Assembly (NCBI RefSeq): GCF_001653565.1
Contig: NZ_LYPB01000050.1
Span: 310,001-374,000 of the forward strand
From: Paenibacillus oryzisoli
GTDB taxonomy: Bacteria > Bacillota > Bacilli > Paenibacillales > NBRC-103111
Direction of reading: 5' to 3'
Length of the DNA: 64,000 nt
Shown here: in pieces, positions 6,981 through 15,354 of the stretch
Numbering within the stretch: the first letter of the stretch is position 1
Layout of the letters: the number at the start of each line of letters is the position of its first letter
Program-made: the position numbers and the translations under genes
The notes under the pieces: generated by a model
Database searches by the model: none
What the model saw: the letters and a program-made list of their open reading frames with translations, nothing else
What the model was told of the DNA's origin: nothing

Positions 6981-8252
6981 CTACCGATACGCCCGCATCG
7001 CCTTGCGCAACTCCTTAAGCGTCGGCCGCTTGCCATACATCAGCACGCCGGTGCGATAAATCTTCGCAGCGAGCCAAGCCATCGCGCCGATTGAAAGCAG
7101 TTGAATGAGGATCGAAAGGGCAACCTGCCAAAACGGCGGAGAGCTCATTCCGATACGTAAGAACATAATCATAGGCGAGAAAAATGGTACGAAGGACATC
7201 GTTGCCACGAACGGTGCATTCGGATGATTAAGTCCGAAGATCGCAATCATGAAAGCGGCAACGATGACGTAGGTAACTGGCATAATAGCTGGTCCCACAT
7301 CCTCTGTACGGGAGACAAGCGAGCCTACTGCGGCGAAAATCGTCGCATAGATAAAGAATCCGAGTAAGTAGAAGATTAAGAAATAAACGATCAGTGATAG
7401 TTCTAAATCACTCCAGCTAATATTCAGTTCCTTGATGGCTGACGCATCACTCAATTGGATATTAAGAGCTGCGACGACGATTAATGCGGCAATTTGTGAT
7501 AGCGCCAGCAAGCAAATACCAATGATTTTACCAAACATCTGCTTGAGTGGTGACACGCTTGTAATGAGTAATTCCATGACGCGCGTGCTTTTCTCCGCTG
7601 TGATTTCCGTTGCAACGAGATTCCCGAATCCAATAGCACCCATGTATAGCATGAAGAGCAGAATATACACCAATATATAGGACAACCTCATTTGGGACTC
7701 TGTTTTGCCTTCAGCAGCTTGATCCGATGTAGATATTTGTACCGTTTCTAACGATACAGGCGTTTGAATATCCGTTTTAATCGCATCTGGCAGACCTGCT
7801 CCTTGCAGCACCATATCCGTCTTGATTAGCTGAAGAGCCGTTTGCAGCTTGTTTTTCTCCGATGTTCCTGTAGATTTATAGATCATCTTCGGGAATCCGC
7901 CCTGTTTCCCATCCGTGAACTCTAAGTATCCCTTGATTTTCTTATCCGCAATTTGCTGTTTCCCAAATACCTCATTAGCTTCAGTACTTCCTTGATCGGT
8001 AAGAGGTACAATTTGTATCTCTGCATTGGGCTGATTATTATAAAATGCCTCTAATTTAGCTGACACAGCCTCTTGTTTCGTGCCAAATATGCCTATTTTC
8101 GTCGCCTCATCGGATGAAAATTGTTGGATAATGGATGGAAGATGAATCAATAGCGATATCAAGATTAGCAAGATTAGACTCATTACTTGAAACGATTTGA
8201 TACGAAAGCGAGACATGTAGGTAAATTTAATGACAGTCCATATACTATTCAT
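6981..8252 (-). CDS. ABC exporter permease, NatB type
   Basis: A 423-residue ABC-2 type permease. One helix near residues 23-45, a large extracellular domain of about 160 residues rich in Q, T and K, then at least five helices (for example ILVYILLFMLYMGAIGFGN and YFLIFYLLGFFIYATIFAAVG) match the NatB/YhaP family. The conserved E-K-x-x-R-x-M-E-L coupling segment is present (AEKSTRVMELLITSVSP). ATG at 8252 is chosen over 8285 because AAGGTGGG precedes it. It overlaps the end of the ATPase gene by 8 bases, so the two form one exporter. Relatives export sodium ions or antibiotics; no substrate can be assigned. Confidence 0.9.
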   Translation of the reverse strand: MNSIWTVIKFTYMSRFRIKSFQVMSLILLILISLLIHLPSIIQQFSSDEATKIGIFGTKQEAVSAKLEAFYNNQPNAEIQIVPLTDQGSTEANEVFGKQQIADKKIKGYLEFTDGKQGGFPKMIYKSTGTSEKNKLQTALQLIKTDMVLQGAGLPDAIKTDIQTPVSLETVQISTSDQAAEGKTESQMRLSYILVYILLFMLYMGAIGFGNLVATEITAEKSTRVMELLITSVSPLKQMFGKIIGICLLALSQIAALIVVAALNIQLSDASAIKELNISWSDLELSLIVYFLIFYLLGFFIYATIFAAVGSLVSRTEDVGPAIMPVTYVIVAAFMIAIFGLNHPNAPFVATMSFVPFFSPMIMFLRIGMSSPPFWQVALSILIQLLSIGAMAWLAAKIYRTGVLMYGKRPTLKELRKAMRAYR

Positions 8253-9153
8253 GCTGGCTTCCCACCTTCTGGATAAAAATTTCATTCAAGGTTGGCTCCA
8301 TAATCTGAAATCGCTGCACAGTGGACCGTTCCATCGCATATTGCAGAATACGCTGCGCGGCTTCCGGATTAGCAATACGAAGCTCGTACCCATTTAGCCT
8401 TTCGTTCACCGATGTTACACCTAGAACCTTCTCTAACCCTTCCACACTCGTCGCTGTTTCCAGCACAACTCTCTCCTTTGGGAAGCTAGCTTTAATGTCT
8501 TTTAAATTGCCTTGAAGAATCGTGTTTGAACGGTGCAACATACAGATATTCTGGCAAAGCTCCTCCACATGCTCCATTCTATGGCTGGAAAATAAAATCG
8601 TTTTCCCCTCGTCGCGCAAGCCTTTCACCGTTTTCTTCAACAACTCTACATTCACTGGATCGAGTCCACTGAAAGCTTCATCGAGAATAAGAATCTCTGG
8701 ATTATGAATGATTGCTGCAATGAATTGAATCTTCTGCTGGTTTCCTTTGGACAATTCCTCCACCTTACGATTGTAATAGTCAGGAACCTCAAATCGTTCC
8801 AACCACATCTTCAAGCTGTGCTCTGCATCGCGTCGTTTCATTCCTTTAAGCTCAGCTAAGTATAAGATCTGCTCGCTAATTTTGACTTTGGGATACAATC
8901 CGCGCTCTTCAGGTAAATACCCCATTAAGCTCCGCAATTCTTCCCGATATCCCTGTCCGTTCCACAATATATTACCTTCATCTGGGTAAATAAGTCCGAG
9001 TACCATCCGCATCGTTGTCGTTTTGCCTGCTCCATTGGCGCCTAGCAAACCGTAGATTTCTCCCTGCTTCACTTGCAGCCCGATACGATTCACGGCGGTT
9101 TTGTCCCCGTACTGCTTCGTTACGTCTTGAACAATCAAAGGGTGTGTCATCAA
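8245..9153 (-). CDS. ABC exporter ATP-binding protein, NatA type
   Basis: A 302-residue ATPase with Walker A GANGAGKTTT (about residue 39), signature LSKGNQQK (about 135), Walker B ILILDEAF and a switch His (FSSHRMEH). The signature LSKGN instead of LSGGQ and a C-terminal extension of about 80 residues (DUF4162 type, VVLETATSVEGLEKVLG) are typical of NatA-like exporters. A GGGAGG site precedes two adjacent ATG codons (9153 and 9150). It is co-transcribed with the overlapping permease and powers export by ATP hydrolysis at the inner face of the membrane. No linked regulator is visible. Confidence 0.92.
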   Translation of the reverse strand: MMTHPLIVQDVTKQYGDKTAVNRIGLQVKQGEIYGLLGANGAGKTTTMRMVLGLIYPDEGNILWNGQGYREELRSLMGYLPEERGLYPKVKISEQILYLAELKGMKRRDAEHSLKMWLERFEVPDYYNRKVEELSKGNQQKIQFIAAIIHNPEILILDEAFSGLDPVNVELLKKTVKGLRDEGKTILFSSHRMEHVEELCQNICMLHRSNTILQGNLKDIKASFPKERVVLETATSVEGLEKVLGVTSVNERLNGYELRIANPEAAQRILQYAMERSTVQRFQIMEPTLNEIFIQKVGSQHE

Positions 9154-9245
9154 CTGTGCCTGCCTCCCTCATGAAATTGCTTACCCACACTATTTTACAT
9201 GAAAATGGAAAAACAATAAATTTATCTTCGCAGAAATAAAAAAAA

Positions 9246-9268
9246 GAGAAGCCACTAACGCTTCTCAT
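9246..9268 (-). terminator. Terminator overlapping the end of SBP2
   Basis: On the minus strand GAGAAGC and GCTTCTC form a 7-base stem followed by eight Ts. The stop codon TAG of the preceding gene lies in the loop, so the hairpin uses coding bases. It ends carbohydrate module 1. Confidence 0.8.
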
Positions 9269-10883
9269 AGCGATTTAACGCTAACTTTTGGATCTCAATC
9301 GCACGATCAATTTTGGATGCTTTCATTTTACTTACGTAGCTATCGAACGCATCAAGCGGCTCGATGCCGAGAATAATCTTTAGAGACATCTCATCGACGA
9401 GTGTCATCACGTCCAACATAATGGATGAAAACTCAGCACTCTCCAGTTCCGTCTTCGGAATTTGCGGTAACGTATACGATTCAACTTGCGTATCCGCCCA
9501 GATCCCAATTGCTTTTCTTTGCTCAGGCAAGGTGTAATATTGTTCCACATACCGAACATCCTGAACAAATGGCCCGAAATAGCTTGCTCTCGTATACATC
9601 GATAAGGCTTGCGAAGGTGCCAGCTTCTCTGGATTCCGCAGGATCCAATCCGTATAGGTTGGATAGCCGTCTTTCAACGTGTAGCTCGTTCCTTCAATGC
9701 CGAAATTAAAGAGCATATGACCTTCGTCGCTATATCCATAATCAAGTAACTTGGCTGCCTCTACCGCATGTTTACTGTTACTCGAAATAGCTACCCCGCC
9801 GGTACCGACGTAATCATAACTTTTCTGCCCAAATTTCGGCTTATCTCCTTTATGAAGCACGGGATAGGGAGCTGCCGCAAATAGAGCCGATTTATTTTTC
9901 TCCTCCACGAGTGGCTGCCATTTCCCAATACCAGCACCCGCATTCCAAACCGTCGCCCCGCTGCGCCCTGTAATCATATTGGAGTCCATCGTTTTGGTAT
10001 CCACGGAAGCGATATTCTTATCAATTAATCCTTCCTCATACCACCCTCGGAACGTAGCCAAGAAGTCTTGGTAGCCCTTCTCCATGGGACCATACTTGAC
10101 CTCACCATTCTCTTGATAGAAGCCTTTGCGAATCCCATATGCGCCTACAAAAGCACCTCCCTCAATTCCGAACAACGGATTCGGCACGCCAAGAAATGTC
10201 AACGGAGCTGCAATTCCTTTCTTTGCCTTGAATGCCTTGAGCACTGTATGCCACTCCTCTATCGTGGTTGGGACCTCTAACCCGAGCTCGTTAAGCCAAT
10301 CCTGACGGATAATAGGCCCTTGATAGGTACGAAGCTTATCATCACCACGAATAAAAGGGAAAACGTAATAGCTGCCATCATCGGTTCGAATTTGCTTGTC
10401 GATTTCGGGATGTTCCTTTAAGTACTGCTTCAAATTAGGCGCATACGTATCGATGACTTCATTCAATCTCAAAATATAGCCATCTTTAATCGCCTTTTCC
10501 GGCCCGCCAGGGAAGCTGTCCCACTCGTACTCCATCATATCGGGCAAGTCGCCAGAGGCTAATAAGACATTCATCGCTTCTTTGGCTTGATTCGCAGACG
10601 GCTGTATGAAGGACAGCTGGACCCCAGTTCGTTTCTGCCATTCTTGGAAAAAGGGAATATCCTTGAACTTCGCTTTGACACTCGCGGCATTCCCATTCAG
10701 CTCAGACCAATAGGTCAACTTCGTTGCAGCCGCTGGCACAACCTGCTCCTTATCCTTAGCCGAAGCTGTTGGCTGCCCTGACGGCGTTGTGAGCATGCTC
10801 GGGCTCTCAGAAGAGCATGCCGACAGCCCAAGAGTCATTGCACTTAGAAGTATTAGCATTTTGCGGCTAACCTGTCTACTCAT
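9255..10883 (-). CDS. Extracellular solute-binding lipoprotein 2 of module 1 (LplA type)
   Basis: A 542-residue lipoprotein of the type 1 family (YtcQ/LplA). The signal peptide ends in lipobox LSAC at about residues 20-23. The start follows GGAGGGG. It is closely related to SBP1 at 15355: both share TYW-x-ELNGN, PFFQEWQK-x-TGV, LASGDLPDM, FPGGPEKAIKDGYIL and the same C-terminal IDRAIEIQ-type end. It probably captures the same or a related oligosaccharide at the cell surface for the LplB/LplC pair of this operon. It sits 37 bases after the AraC sensor gene, unlike SBP1 which heads the operon, so it may instead feed ligand to the sensor. The pairing idea is inference. Confidence 0.9.
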   Translation of the reverse strand: MSRQVSRKMLILLSAMTLGLSACSSESPSMLTTPSGQPTASAKDKEQVVPAAATKLTYWSELNGNAASVKAKFKDIPFFQEWQKRTGVQLSFIQPSANQAKEAMNVLLASGDLPDMMEYEWDSFPGGPEKAIKDGYILRLNEVIDTYAPNLKQYLKEHPEIDKQIRTDDGSYYVFPFIRGDDKLRTYQGPIIRQDWLNELGLEVPTTIEEWHTVLKAFKAKKGIAAPLTFLGVPNPLFGIEGGAFVGAYGIRKGFYQENGEVKYGPMEKGYQDFLATFRGWYEEGLIDKNIASVDTKTMDSNMITGRSGATVWNAGAGIGKWQPLVEEKNKSALFAAAPYPVLHKGDKPKFGQKSYDYVGTGGVAISSNSKHAVEAAKLLDYGYSDEGHMLFNFGIEGTSYTLKDGYPTYTDWILRNPEKLAPSQALSMYTRASYFGPFVQDVRYVEQYYTLPEQRKAIGIWADTQVESYTLPQIPKTELESAEFSSIMLDVMTLVDEMSLKIILGIEPLDAFDSYVSKMKASKIDRAIEIQKLALNRYEKR

Positions 10884-10920
10884 TCTGTTCCCCTCCTCAC
10901 ATCTGATCGCTCGATCCGCA

Positions 10921-13281
10921 TTAGTTCATTTCCTTATATTTCCCAGGTGTTATTCCCTCGTACTTCTTGAAAACACGAATAAAGGTAGCCACTTCATTAT
11001 AGCCGACTAGCCGCGCGATCTCTGAGATCGAATCTTGCTTATAGCTAATCATCCTCTTCGCCTGTTGAATTCGGTATTTCGTGATGTAGTCGAGTAATCC
11101 CTCGCCTGTCTGATCCTTGAATAACTTGGACACATAGCTGCCTCTTAAGGCAAAGTTCTCACCGATGGTATTTACATTCAAATTAGCGTCTTGATACTGT
11201 TCCTCAATGTATTGCATGACTTTCGCGATGAGCTCGCGCAACGTTTCCGTGCGTTCTTTCGTCTGGTTCGCTTCTATCTTGGAAGCGGCAAATGCACATA
11301 CCTCTCTGAGAAGCAGTTGCAGTTCCTGCTGCATTTCGAGAATGGTGTCGCAGGCAATAATTTTATCCATCCATAACGGGTTGTCCCCTAACCATGGCTG
11401 CGTAGTCCCATCCCCTAGCTCATTCATGGCTTTCACCATCGTACCTGCAAGATTGAAGATTAGACATCTGGCCAAAGTAAGCGACACCAGCGGCTTATCG
11501 AAATTACGCCCCATGATCTCGTTCATGCTGGCAGAAGCTTGCTCAATATCTCCTGCTTTGATGAGGTTAATGATTTGCTGCTCCACTTGGAGCGGATAGT
11601 AATAACCCAACTGAAGCTTATCTGCCGTGTCGATTCGAATCTCATCATAGGTAATGATCTCTCTTTTACCTCGAACCATCTTATATTCCATCGCGTCCAG
11701 CGCTTCACTGTAGGCCTCAGCAACGCCAATCAAAGAAGGGTGAACACCACTGATGGATATCGTTAAATCCATATGAAACCGCGTCAGAAATCGCTGTGCC
11801 TCAGCAGCAATCCAATCCAGATCAGCCTTACGTTCTGCTGCATCCTTCTCTGCAAAGTTCACCAAGCACACCATCATGTCATCGATTTCGGCTACATAAC
11901 CAGCATGCTGGCGATGACCAGTGAGTTCTTCAACAACATTCGTGATGATGAACTGCATTAATTTTCTACGTTCATTGATGTCCATACCTGGCAAATTCGT
12001 AGATATACTATCGGAATTCTCAACCGCAAACAGAATAACCGCGAAATGGTTCGAAATCACATCCATATGAAAAGTTTTGAAAGCTTCCTCGTACGATACG
12101 AGCGAATCGATCCGCCCCTTCAACAGCCGATTTAACATATTTGAACGAAGCACGTGATGGTGAGATTGCAACTGCATCGCGATTTGATCTTTCTCATTCC
12201 GAGTATGAGAGATCACTCTTTGGATGAAATGCAGTTCATTCCCGTCTGTGCGTTCTTCAAACGCATTTTTGTCAGAAATGGATTGCACCAAACGTTGGAT
12301 CGGCGAGTAATTACGACGCAGAAAGAACCAGGTTAGCACCGCTGCGCCAAATAAGCTGATGAGAATGCTCATATACGTAAACTTGCGGACATACTCCGCC
12401 TTTTCCCAATACATACGACTTGGAATGATCAGTACATATTTCAAATCAGAAACAGCCGACTGAATATAGAAAAGCTCTGATTCTCCATCCTGTGATGGTT
12501 TATACGTGACAGTGTCCTCATCTGGCAATTGGTCCAAAATGAGATTCTTGTTCACGGTCACAGGAACATTGGAGAGTAGAACTTGATTGTCATGATTAAG
12601 AATGACGATTTGACCACCGCTAAACCCTGAAATGCTTTCAATGGCCTTCTCGAACCGCTCTCGATCAGCCATCACAACGACTGTACCCGTTTGTTTGCCG
12701 TTCAGATCCTTAGGCAAGTGTGTGACATACGCGATAGAGGATGAAGAAGGACCCGCATCTACACGGGGAAGGATCAGAAATTGGTTATTCGTGGCTTGGT
12801 GAATTGTATCCAGCCATTGTTCATATCGGAGAGTACCTGTATTGTGAATCGTATCGAACGCTGTATGCAAATCACGCATATTGCCTGGACGGAGAATCGA
12901 AGCTTCCTGATCCCAAGTCACATAGAATTCATCGATCGTCGCATATGAAGTTTGATACATCCGAAACTCTTTGACGAGCTGAAACGCGAGATATTGATCA
13001 TCATTGGTTCGTACATTGGTGTACATCAGACTTTGAAGTTTAGCATTCCAAGTAATTTCCATATTCAACCGTTTCATCAAATCGAATTGCGTGTCGATCG
13101 TGTAACGGACTTGTTTCAGTAAGGAATCATTCGCGCGATGAATTTCACTTTTGAGCACATGACTAGACTGTGAATAAATCAGAATGGTCATCAGCATCGG
13201 CACGAACAATACGGCACTGTATGATAACAGCCAAGTAAAGATAATACTCTTCCTTTTAGGCCAAAAAAATCGAAGCTTCAC
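10921..13281 (-). CDS. Membrane-bound AraC sensor-regulator of module 1
   Basis: A 786-residue single-chain receptor. Residues 14-36 and about 299-320 are membrane helices flanking an extracellular sensor domain of about 260 residues (dCache-like); then a cytosolic linker of some 350 residues and an AraC helix-turn-helix domain in the last 100 residues (LNVNTIGENFALRGSYVSKLF, ISEIARLVGYNEVATFIRVFKKYEGITPGKYK in pieces). Start is GTG at 13281 with GGAGGAG 6 bases upstream. A TATAAT lies about 60 bases upstream, so it may also have its own promoter after the permease genes. It presumably senses the imported glycan outside the cell and activates module 1 directly, without a phosphorelay. Confidence 0.9.
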   Translation of the reverse strand: MKLRFFWPKRKSIIFTWLLSYSAVLFVPMLMTILIYSQSSHVLKSEIHRANDSLLKQVRYTIDTQFDLMKRLNMEITWNAKLQSLMYTNVRTNDDQYLAFQLVKEFRMYQTSYATIDEFYVTWDQEASILRPGNMRDLHTAFDTIHNTGTLRYEQWLDTIHQATNNQFLILPRVDAGPSSSSIAYVTHLPKDLNGKQTGTVVVMADRERFEKAIESISGFSGGQIVILNHDNQVLLSNVPVTVNKNLILDQLPDEDTVTYKPSQDGESELFYIQSAVSDLKYVLIIPSRMYWEKAEYVRKFTYMSILISLFGAAVLTWFFLRRNYSPIQRLVQSISDKNAFEERTDGNELHFIQRVISHTRNEKDQIAMQLQSHHHVLRSNMLNRLLKGRIDSLVSYEEAFKTFHMDVISNHFAVILFAVENSDSISTNLPGMDINERRKLMQFIITNVVEELTGHRQHAGYVAEIDDMMVCLVNFAEKDAAERKADLDWIAAEAQRFLTRFHMDLTISISGVHPSLIGVAEAYSEALDAMEYKMVRGKREIITYDEIRIDTADKLQLGYYYPLQVEQQIINLIKAGDIEQASASMNEIMGRNFDKPLVSLTLARCLIFNLAGTMVKAMNELGDGTTQPWLGDNPLWMDKIIACDTILEMQQELQLLLREVCAFAASKIEANQTKERTETLRELIAKVMQYIEEQYQDANLNVNTIGENFALRGSYVSKLFKDQTGEGLLDYITKYRIQQAKRMISYKQDSISEIARLVGYNEVATFIRVFKKYEGITPGKYKEMN

Positions 13282-13427
13282 ATGGATCTCCTCCCACTGC
13301 GCACCCTGAAAATTCCTCTGAAGGGATTGTCTCCTTCACTCTATTATACCTCTGTTCGCAAGGGGAGGAATGTCCAAAATGACAAATCCGATTGATAAAA
13401 GCGCTACTAGATCCCTATTTTCATGTT

Positions 13428-14309
13428 CTACCCCTTCAGGGAGCCCACCATAACCCCTTTGACAAAGAAGCGTTGTACAAATGGATAGACACACAGAATT
13501 GGCAATGTTGCCACGACGATCGTCGCATATTTAATGGTTTCCCCAATCTGGAAACGATCCCCTGCATCCGCTCCCACAGACATGCCATCTGTTGAATTGG
13601 AAATTAAGATTTCCCTTAGAACGAGCTGTAAGGGGAAGAGATCGCGGTTTTTGATAAAGATCGAGGCGTAGAACCAACCATTCCATTTATCTACCGCATA
13701 GTACAGAATCATAACGGCAATAACGGGCATGGATAGCGGAATGATGATGCGGAACAAAATCGTAAAGTGATTGGCCCCATCAATTTTGGCCGACTCTTCT
13801 AGGCTGTCTGGTATCGCCATAAATGCTGTTCGCATAATAATCAAATTAAATGTGGAGATGGAGAATGGAATAATCGTTGCCCATAGGGTGTCGAGCAAAC
13901 CTACATTTTTGACGATCAAATAGAGTGGAATTAAGCCCCCGTGGAAGAACATCGTGATCACGATAATGATCATGAATGCCTTATTCCAGATGACATTTTT
14001 CCTAGATAGCACGTAGGCACCCAGCGCAGTCATCAGAAGGTTGACGATCACGCCAGCCACAACGATAAACATCGTATTGCGGTAACCTATAAGAATCCCA
14101 GGGTTCTTCATCACCCCTTTATAAGCTTCCCAACTAAAGCCAAGTGATTTATATAGAATGCCTTTGTGCGCAACTAATTCATTCGCATTACTGAACGAAG
14201 CAAATAATACGTAAAGCAAAGGGTACAACGTAACTACGACAAGCAGCGTTAAAATCAAATGAATTGCAATATCGAATAGTCTTTCTACGAAACTAGGTCC
14301 TTTTCTCAT
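13428..14309 (-). CDS. Carbohydrate ABC permease, LplC/YtcP type (module 1)
   Basis: A 293-residue inner-membrane permease of the MalG class with six helices. The EAA loop is recognisable (DSLEESAKIDGANHFTILF in pieces), where the ATPase docks. It ends GVMVGSLKG, as do many LplC proteins. ATG at 14309 is chosen because GAGGTG lies 8 bases upstream; the frame itself opens at 14339, inside the LplB gene. It is 10 bases after LplB. No ATPase is encoded in the operon; such importers usually share a common MsmX-type ATPase encoded elsewhere. Confidence 0.93.
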   Translation of the reverse strand: MRKGPSFVERLFDIAIHLILTLLVVVTLYPLLYVLFASFSNANELVAHKGILYKSLGFSWEAYKGVMKNPGILIGYRNTMFIVVAGVIVNLLMTALGAYVLSRKNVIWNKAFMIIIVITMFFHGGLIPLYLIVKNVGLLDTLWATIIPFSISTFNLIIMRTAFMAIPDSLEESAKIDGANHFTILFRIIIPLSMPVIAVMILYYAVDKWNGWFYASIFIKNRDLFPLQLVLREILISNSTDGMSVGADAGDRFQIGETIKYATIVVATLPILCVYPFVQRFFVKGVMVGSLKG

Positions 14310-14319
14310 CAACATCACC

Positions 14320-15282
14320 TCACCATAAACTGCTTTCATTTACTTTACGACTAATGTAATTCGCTGTAATGAGTAGGATTAGATTGATAATGGAATTAAA
14401 TAAGCCAACAGCCGAACTGTAACTCCATCCAAACTCCAGCAACCCTTTGCGATAGACGAAAGAGGAAATTACGTCCGCTGTTTCATAACTGACCGGATTA
14501 TAGAGTAGAATGATTTTCTCAAAGCCCACATTCAACAAATTACCCATACGCAAAATAAACATAATCGCAATAGTCGGCATAATACCTGGCAATGTAATAT
14601 ACATCATCTGTTTCCATCGACTTGCACCGTCCATGCGTGCAGCTTCATACTGTTCGGTATCAATACTCATTAACGCAGCAATATATATAATCGATTCCCA
14701 ACCAATCCGTTGCCAAATCTCGGATAAAATGTAGATCGGCCGGAACAACTCCGCTTTCTGCAGCATGGCTTGCCCGTCATAGCCGAAGGACATCGCAATA
14801 TTGTTAATGACACCATCTGCATTCGTAAAGTCCGTAATGATCCCGCAAATCACGACTAGAGAAATAAAATAAGGCATATACGTAATCGTTTGGGCGACCC
14901 GCTTGAACGTTTTACTCCGCACTTCATTAATCAAGAGCGCCAAAATAATCGGAGCAGGAAACTCAAATAGTAATGAGTATAACGAGATAACCAATGTATT
15001 TTTCAATATCCGCCAAAAGTAAAACGAACTGAAAAAGTCATGAAAATGCTTAAAACCTACCCAATCACTTCCTAGAATCCCTTTCATCGGTGAATACTCT
15101 TTGAAGGCAATTAAGGCGCCATACATCGGTGCATAATGGAAAATGAGGTAATAAGCGAGTACGGGTACCATCATGAGATACAAATACTTATTGGCAATAA
15201 AATCTCGGATATACCGATTTGACGCGGTTTGTTGTTTCGTAAGTGTTACGCCTTCCAGTGGCTGTGTATTGGCCATCTCCAT
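14320..15282 (-). CDS. Carbohydrate ABC permease, LplB type (module 1)
   Basis: A 320-residue permease of the MalF class with six helices, beginning with a cytosolic tail of about 30 residues. Family marks include YLMMVPVLAYYLIFHYAPMYG in the first helix, the EAA loop (EQYEAARMDGASRWKQ) and the C-terminal KVNESSLW end. The start could be ATG 15282 (GAGGG 5 bases upstream) or ATG 15276; the former is given. It forms the transmembrane pore with LplC. A perfect stem-loop lies between it and SBP1, probably to keep binding-protein levels above permease levels. Confidence 0.93.
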   Translation of the reverse strand: MEMANTQPLEGVTLTKQQTASNRYIRDFIANKYLYLMMVPVLAYYLIFHYAPMYGALIAFKEYSPMKGILGSDWVGFKHFHDFFSSFYFWRILKNTLVISLYSLLFEFPAPIILALLINEVRSKTFKRVAQTITYMPYFISLVVICGIITDFTNADGVINNIAMSFGYDGQAMLQKAELFRPIYILSEIWQRIGWESIIYIAALMSIDTEQYEAARMDGASRWKQMMYITLPGIMPTIAIMFILRMGNLLNVGFEKIILLYNPVSYETADVISSFVYRKGLLEFGWSYSSAVGLFNSIINLILLITANYISRKVNESSLW

Positions 15283-15313
15283 CCTCACCCTCTCGCCAGT
15301 TTACTTGTAGAGC

Positions 15314-15332
15314 AGGGGATCATGGATCCCCT
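15314..15332 (-). other. Intercistronic stem-loop between SBP1 and LplB
   Basis: AGGGGATC pairs perfectly with GATCCCCT around a 3-base loop. It has no T-run, so it is more likely an mRNA-stabilising 3' hairpin for the SBP1 message than a full terminator. Confidence 0.6.
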
Positions 15333-15354
15333 CCTCCCCAGTGCTACATGAAAC

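Noticed and set aside
13376..13389. Similar AATGACAAAxCC strings here and near 54598, considered as a shared AraC operator.
   Set aside because: Only two copies, not at the same place relative to promoters, and not found before modules 2 and 3; a 12-base partial match is expected by chance.
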